Origin: DASPSM01 sp036008465
GTDB lineage: Bacteria > Planctomycetota > Planctomycetia > Planctomycetales > Planctomycetaceae
DNA length: 64,000 nucleotides
Assembly: GCA_036008465.1 (NCBI GenBank)
Contig: DASYNP010000087.1
Location: 84,541-148,540 of the forward strand
Reading direction: 5' to 3'
This document shows, piece after piece, positions 59,502-64,000 of this stretch (position 1 is the first letter of the stretch; the number at the start of each line of letters is the position of its first letter). Both the position numbers and the translations under genes were made by a program. The notes under the pieces are model-generated. The model had not been told where the DNA came from. It did not search any database and worked only from the letters and a program-made list of their open reading frames with translations.

Positions 59502-61304
59502 TCACGATTCTCGCGGACTAGAAAGCGCCTGAAACGCGTCCTCGCGATTCTCAAACAGCGGCCAGACGTCGAGCAGCTTCATGGTTTGGAGCAGGGCACG
59601 AGTCTTTTCAGAAGCCCTGCACAACACCGCTCGACCTCCACGGTTCGAGGCGATCCGTGAAAGTGCAACGACCACATTAATCGTTACGGCACTGTAGACC
59701 GCCGCGTTCCCCAAATCGACCACCAAATCTCGGAAGGGTCCTCCCTCGAGCAGGCGGCGGACTTTGTTCGACTCGACGTGCACATCGCCGTAGTGAAACT
59801 CGGACGCGTCCCCCAGGGGCATCACCACGAGCGTCTCGCCCGAGCGGTCGGCCCAAAACACCTTGTTATGCCGCACTGGCTCCAAAACATCGAAATCCAG
59901 AGGAGTACGGGTTTGTGGGTCGGCCCCTGACAAATCGGCGCATTCGGCTGGGCTGATGCCGCCGGAGGCATCTGGAGCGAGCGTCTCGGGAAGCACCTCA
60001 CTTGGTTCCGGCTCCGCAACAGGCTCGTTTGGGGGCAGTACGCCGCCCTCGGCGTCGGCCGAGGCACCGATCGCTCGCTCGGCAGCGAGCCTCTGCCACT
60101 CGAAGGTGAGCCTCTGTTTGAATTCGGCAAGTTCGCCGGTTCGGCTTGCCAGTTCGATCCTTTGGCGACCAAGCGACTCTGTGTCCTCGGCCAAACGCCG
60201 CAGCCGCGCCGCCAAATCTTCCTGCCTCCGGGCCAGATCGGCGGCCAGCGCGTCGTAGGCCGCACGGTCGACATGCAGATGCTCCCACTCAGACGCCAAT
60301 CGTGCTTGTGCCTCGCTCAATTTGGATTCACGCCCATCGAGCGATTGCTCGCGAGCATCCGCCGCCTGACGCTGAGCAGCGAGATTCCGACGTTCCTGCA
60401 TCAGCGATGTACGCTCTGCTTCGATCGTGGCACGGTCATGGGCCGCCGCATCTGCTGTGGCGATTTCGTCGTCACCGCCTTCTGCCGGTGACAGGATGAC
60501 TTCCATTTCGTCGTCGTTTGACGAAGCGATTCGACTCTTGAGAATCGATTTCGAGAATTGCGCGGGCCCGCTCGAGCTCGGTGAGGTGGTTGGCATTGCC
60601 CCACTCAAATAGTGAACCCGTAAGTGAAATCGACCAAGGCGCAGAGTCTGCTCATTCTCTAGCCGTGCGCATCGCAGAACCTTCCCGCGCAACCGCGAGT
60701 GGCCCCGGCCCGAAACGTCGACAATCCAAAGTCCATCCACAAGCCACAGCAGACTGCAATCGACCTTCGCTACGCTCGAGTGCTGCAAGCGAAGTTTGCA
60801 TCGCGGCGAGCTTCCCACGAGTGTGATCAGGCGGGTAATCGTCATTTCGGCGCTGGGCACGGCGCCGCTCAGGATCTCAATTTCGACGCGCGGCAGCTTC
60901 CCCAATTGTCCCGCGTAGGGGTCCAATGGGCTGAAGTGTTCCGGGAACGGCACGTTTGGACTGCCGAGCCCAATACTGTCAAGCACTTGGATTTGGTGCG
61001 GACCAACACGAACCGACGAACCGGCGTCCAACCATCCGCTTTTCCGGGCCTTATCGCCCCAATGCGTGCCGGTGCGGCTGCCAAGATCGATGCAAAAAAT
61101 GCGGCCGTAAATCGCCTGCAGATACGCATGTCGGCGGCTGACGTCCGGATGATTGAGCCGGCAAGCACAGCTCTCGTCGCGACCGATCAGTGCGAAAGGC
61201 CCGTTAACCGCCAGCGGCGTCGGTTGGTGCTCGTCGGCACCAGAGACAGCCAGTCGAAACATTCCCGGCAGGAGGGCGCTGTCATCGCGTTCAGTAGCCA
61301 GCAT
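59502..61304 (-). CDS. FHA-FHA-coiled-coil-STAS protein
   Basis: A 600-residue cytosolic protein. Residues about 15-110 are a FHA domain (FALIGRDESCACRLNHPDVSRRHAYL in part, IDLGSRTGTHWG). A second, weaker FHA unit at about 140-235 has ITLVGSSPRCKLRLQHSSVAKVDCSL and RLRGKVLRC. Residues 285-420 are a strongly charged coiled coil (EAERTSLMQERRNLAAQRQA). The last 110 residues are STAS-like: HVESNKVRRLLEGGPFRDLV, VVDLGNAAVYSAVTINVVVAL, ending with RALLQTMKLLDVWPLF. The fusion links phospho-Thr reading with an anti-sigma-antagonist-type fold, probably in signalling. The usual phosphorylatable Ser of STAS is replaced by AAVYSAVTIN, with Ser nearby. It starts at an ATG right behind a TTG. Confidence 0.85.
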   Translation of the reverse strand: MLATERDDSALLPGMFRLAVSGADEHQPTPLAVNGPFALIGRDESCACRLNHPDVSRRHAYLQAIYGRIFCIDLGSRTGTHWGDKARKSGWLDAGSSVRVGPHQIQVLDSIGLGSPNVPFPEHFSPLDPYAGQLGKLPRVEIEILSGAVPSAEMTITRLITLVGSSPRCKLRLQHSSVAKVDCSLLWLVDGLWIVDVSGRGHSRLRGKVLRCARLENEQTLRLGRFHLRVHYLSGAMPTTSPSSSGPAQFSKSILKSRIASSNDDEMEVILSPAEGGDDEIATADAAAHDRATIEAERTSLMQERRNLAAQRQAADAREQSLDGRESKLSEAQARLASEWEHLHVDRAAYDALAADLARRQEDLAARLRRLAEDTESLGRQRIELASRTGELAEFKQRLTFEWQRLAAERAIGASADAEGGVLPPNEPVAEPEPSEVLPETLAPDASGGISPAECADLSGADPQTRTPLDFDVLEPVRHNKVFWADRSGETLVVMPLGDASEFHYGDVHVESNKVRRLLEGGPFRDLVVDLGNAAVYSAVTINVVVALSRIASNRGGRAVLCRASEKTRALLQTMKLLDVWPLFENREDAFQALSSPRES

Positions 61305-61697
61305 CAATCAAGGCCTACGGCTGAGCAAGGTTCCGCTGCTGAACAACTACGAAGAGATTCTTGCGATCAATGAATTTCGCGCAAGTTTTGGGCCAGTTTC
61401 TTCAAAACTCGCTCCCCGGCCTGTTGAAACGCTCAACCCAATTGGTCAAACGTAAGGGTCACCGAAATCCGCCCCGCCGACCGAGCTTCAACTATGACCG
61501 ATCGATCGGGTGCATTCAAGATGGGGATTTCACCTAACCCCTTGTGGGAACTTCGCAAAATGCCCCTCCTCACGCGATCGACGGCGGAGTGGATTCGTCT
61601 GTCGAGTCGTTCAATTTCCGACCGAATTTATTTTGTCGCCATCCGCTTCTGCCGGGGGTATCATCGGGCAGGCTAAAGTGTCGGGGGTCAATGGGAT
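61305..61697. other. Divergent intergenic region
   Basis: This holds the upstream regions of the FHA/STAS gene and the small membrane protein gene. The composition is less GC-rich. I see no hairpin or small ORF that I can support. Confidence 0.4.
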
Positions 61698-62207
61698 ATG
61701 CGCAGTCTGTGGTACTACGGCGGGGCTCTTTTTCTGGTTGCGGCGGGACTCGTTTTGCTCTATCTCCTGTTCCTGGCGAGCCAGTCTTTGCGTTCCCTAG
61801 TGCGAGCGCGTCGATGCCGCAGTCTGGCTGAAATGGCTGCCAAGAGGCAGCGCGAGGGAGACGCCACTCAGGCGGTCAACCTGTATTTGAAGGCCGAATC
61901 TGCTTGGGCGCTCAACCGCTGGGACGGCAGTCGCGACTCTTGGATGCGCGACCTCGACCTTTTGGCAACCATCGGCACCGGGTTGGTGCGCTCGGTGGGT
62001 CGAGAACCGGGAACCTGTTATGCCGACTTCAACGCCACCATTCGCGAGATGCGAGAAGTCTTGAAAGAGCGACGAAACTTCGGCGTCGACGGCAGGCGCA
62101 TTCTTCCAGATGTGACGATCCGCTGGAGGGCCTCGATGGACCGGCTTGACGATTACCGAGCCCAGCTCCGCGAGGTTTGCAATCTACGTAACATCCGGCG
62201 GATTTGA
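61698..62207 (+). CDS. Small membrane-anchored hypothetical protein
   Basis: A 169-residue protein with one N-terminal transmembrane helix (YYGGALFLVAAGLVLLYLLFLA) and a cytosolic or periplasmic helical domain (LAEMAAKRQREGDATQAVNLYLKAESAWALNR, shown in part), which looks like a single TPR-type helix pair followed by a basic C-terminus. GGGATATG gives a plausible start. No family recognised. It is the last gene before the tRNA/rRNA locus; no obvious terminator lies between it and tRNA-Ile. Confidence 0.68.
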   Translation: MRSLWYYGGALFLVAAGLVLLYLLFLASQSLRSLVRARRCRSLAEMAAKRQREGDATQAVNLYLKAESAWALNRWDGSRDSWMRDLDLLATIGTGLVRSVGREPGTCYADFNATIREMREVLKERRNFGVDGRRILPDVTIRWRASMDRLDDYRAQLREVCNLRNIRRI

Positions 62208-62402
62208 ATCGCGCAAAGAGAGCACGATTTCGGGACGAGAATTGCCGCGTTGGGACTGGACAGAGAGGTCGATGGCCGCCAGAATCATCGATCCCCCGCC
62301 GCTTCTGGGGCTTCGGCCGTGCCCTTTCCAAAGCACAAGAATGAGGCGGATATGCGTCTGAGCCGGCGGCGATTGAAACCGCTCCATATCGAGACGCATG
62401 GG

Positions 62403-62476
<74 letters not shown>

Positions 62477-62566
62477 CTTTTTGAGCAAGGAGTCGACTGA
62501 AAAGTTGAACCGCCCATGGAGCCCGTTCAGGGTTTTTTTAGTCGATTTCCACGACGCTCGCGGGGC

Positions 62567-62639
62567 GGGGACGTAGCTCAATTGGGAGAGCGCCGCCCTT
62601 GCACGGCGGAGGTTGCCGGTTCGATCCCGGTCGTCTCCA
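62567..62639 (+). tRNA. tRNA-Ala (UGC)
   Basis: A 73-base cloverleaf. GGGGACG pairs with CGTCTCC (one G-T pair), the D arm AGCTCAATTGGGAGAGCG and T arm GGTTCGATCCC are regular, and the anticodon loop CTTGCAC gives TGC. It lies 90 bases after tRNA-Ile, the usual order of rRNA spacers. CCA is not encoded. Confidence 0.97.
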
Positions 62640-63194
62640 ATTATTTTTTGAAAAGGCGAGACGGCTCCCTTGACGAATAAGGGGGGTCGCGCTAAGATTG
62701 TCCTTCCCGCGGAGAGATTATCGACTTAAGTCGTTTCTCATGAGCGGGTTGAGTCCATTTGAGTGGTTTGAAGCCGTTTCAGCTGCAACGCTGGACCCGC
62801 TTCAGCCCACTGGGGCGCAACCCGGCGGATTTATCCTCCGGGTTTGTTCTTTGACAATTTAGATAGCGGTTCAAGTGGCATCTGTAAACACAATGCAATT
62901 TGGGTGATCGGTTTACGGATCCGCAGCCCGACGCGTTAAAAACGGCGGGACGCAGATTCGGAGTCGGTTTTCGGACGCGGGCAACCGCGGTCGGCGACGG
63001 GCTCGCAAGCCGATCTCCGAGCGTATTGTGTCAGTGCACTCTTAGCGGCTTGGCGGCTTGGACGTTGTCAGGTGCCCGATTCGGAGCTTTCCGTTTCGGA
63101 CATATTTCACGACGGACTAAGCGAAAAAGACTGCATGTTGAATGCGTCTCGAATTGGCCGGGGCAACCCGGGCGTTCGAGGCGAGGATCATAGT
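62640..63194 (+). other. Spacer between tRNA-Ala and 23S rRNA
   Basis: This contains a boxA-like site and likely the precursor stem sequences of 23S rRNA. No protein gene. The stretch from 62700 to 62800 is rich in GTTT/GAGC motifs with possible stems, but I cannot define processing sites. Confidence 0.55.
62845..62857 (+). promoter_or_regulatory. boxA-like rRNA antitermination element
   Basis: TGTTCTTTGACAA differs at two or three positions from the boxA consensus TGCTCTTTAACAA, which binds NusB/S10 and prevents premature termination in rRNA operons. It lies about 340 bases before the 23S start, as expected for a spacer boxA. Confidence 0.7.
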
Positions 63195-64000
63195 GGTCAA
63201 GTTACTAAGGGCGTGTGGGGGATGTCTTGGCGCCAGAAGGCGATGAAGGGCGTGGAAAACTGCGAAAAGCCTGGGGAAGCTGTTAAACGAGCGTTGATCC
63301 CGGGATCCCCGAACTGACGTGCACTGAATCCATAGGTGTACGTAGCGAACCCAGAGAACTGAAACATCTCAGTAACTGGAGGAAAAGAAAGCAACCGCGA
63401 CTCCGTTAGTAGCGGCGAGCGAAAGCGGATCAGCCCAAACCGTCGGGACTCGTCCCGGCGGGGTAGTAGGACCGGTGTTTAGACCTTTAGTACTCTAGCG
63501 GAACCGACTGGAAAGTCGGACCAAAGAGGGTGATAGTCCCGTATGCGGCAGGGGAAAAGGGTCGATCCGGCACCTGAGTAAGACTCAACACGTGGAAGTG
63601 AGTCCGAATCCGCGGGGTCCATCCCGCAAGGCTAAGTACTCTCTGGCGACCGATAGCGAACCAAGTAGCGCGAGCGAAAGATGGGAAGAACCCCGACAAG
63701 GGGAGGATAGTGAACCTGAAACCACATGCCTACAAGCGGTGAGAGGGCTACGCCCCGCAAGGGGAAGGCCTGATCGCGTGCCTTTTGCATAATGATCCGG
63801 CGACTTACCGTCACCAGCAAGGTTAAGCGATTGTGTCGCGCAGCCGAAGCGAAAGCGAGACTGAACAGGGCGACAAGTTGGGGGCGGTAGACGCGAAACC
63901 ACGTGAACTACGCATGGGCAGGTTGAAGTGGGGGTAATACCTCATGGAGGACCGAACACACGAGTGTTGAAAAACTTGGTGATGACCTGTGTGGAGGATT
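63195..64000 (+). rRNA. 23S ribosomal RNA, 5' part (runs off the window)
   Basis: The 5' end aligns with the 23S start by GGTCAAGTTACTAAGGGCG and GTGGGGGATGTCTTGG. Further conserved landmarks are ACTGAATCCATAGG, GAACTGAAACATCTCAGTA, GGAGGAAAAGAAA, TAGTAGCGGCGAGCGAA and, later, GAACCCCGACAAGGGG and ATAATGATCCGGCGA. Domains I and part of II are present. No 16S gene precedes it. The exact 5' end is uncertain by a few bases. Confidence 0.95.

Noticed and set aside
62208..62402. Search for a 16S rRNA 3' end before tRNA-Ile
   Set aside because: No anti-Shine-Dalgarno end (GGATCACCTCCTT-like) or other 16S landmark occurs; the DNA before the tRNA follows a protein gene.
62477..62566. Possible terminator between the two tRNAs (T7 run after cccgttcaggg)
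   Set aside because: The stem would have only three to four pairs, too weak; termination here would also separate the tRNA-Ala and 23S from the rest.

Overview
The window looks like a chromosomal piece of a GC-rich planctomycete, probably of the Pirellula group (inference). The main clue is an rRNA locus in which tRNA-Ile(GAU) and tRNA-Ala(UGC) lead straight into a 23S rRNA with no 16S gene before them; unlinked 16S and 23S genes are known from Pirellula. Large secreted YXWQ-type and Gly/Cys-rich proteins, PQQ-like propellers, repeat-rich intergenic DNA and frequent GTG/TTG starts fit the same picture.

Layout. 1-6 kb (minus strand): edge of a membrane-fusion-like gene, then an operon of methyltransferase, cobalamin-dependent acyl-CoA mutase, a fused B12-binding/MeaB GTPase protein, and a medium-chain-type acyl-CoA synthetase. 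Active-site residues of the mutase point to isobutyryl-CoA-type rather than methylmalonyl-CoA chemistry. 6-14 kb: a second methyltransferase, a large polytopic membrane protein with an internal duplication, a GNAT acetyltransferase, a tandem YcxB-like membrane protein and about 1.4 kb of repeats and hairpins.

13.8-29.4 kb (minus strand): a surface-glycan region. A compact operon starts with rfbF-rfbG-rfbH (CDP-4-keto-3,6-dideoxyglucose), then an epimerase/reductase, a NeuB-like PEP-condensing synthase with a KdsC-like phosphatase, three SDRs, a thiamine-diphosphate enzyme, a sugar isomerase-like TIM barrel and a GT2 glycosyltransferase. The combination suggests a two-carbon-branched 3,6-dideoxy sugar (yersiniose-like logic) together with a 2-keto-3-deoxy sugar. 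The locus carries clear scars: the two ends of an older TPP-enzyme gene flank the present SDR/TPP cassette, and a frameshifted SDR tail lies between two intact SDRs.

29.8-42.7 kb: secreted or surface proteins (alpha/beta hydrolase, YVTN-propeller/phosphoesterase, two Gly-rich paralogues, a YXWQ-repeat protein), an Hpt phosphotransfer protein, a MscS channel and a PQQ-like propeller. 42.8-49.8 kb: addB-addA recombination nuclease. 50-62 kb: C-terminal-processing protease, tsaD, a VWA/secretin-N-like/DUF2135-like pair joined by an A9 slippery run, a metallopeptidase, and an FHA-FHA-coiled-coil-STAS protein. 62.4 kb to the end: tRNA-Ile, tRNA-Ala, boxA-like element and the 5' part of 23S rRNA.

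All calls come from reading the sequence and from remembered family knowledge; no database search was run.
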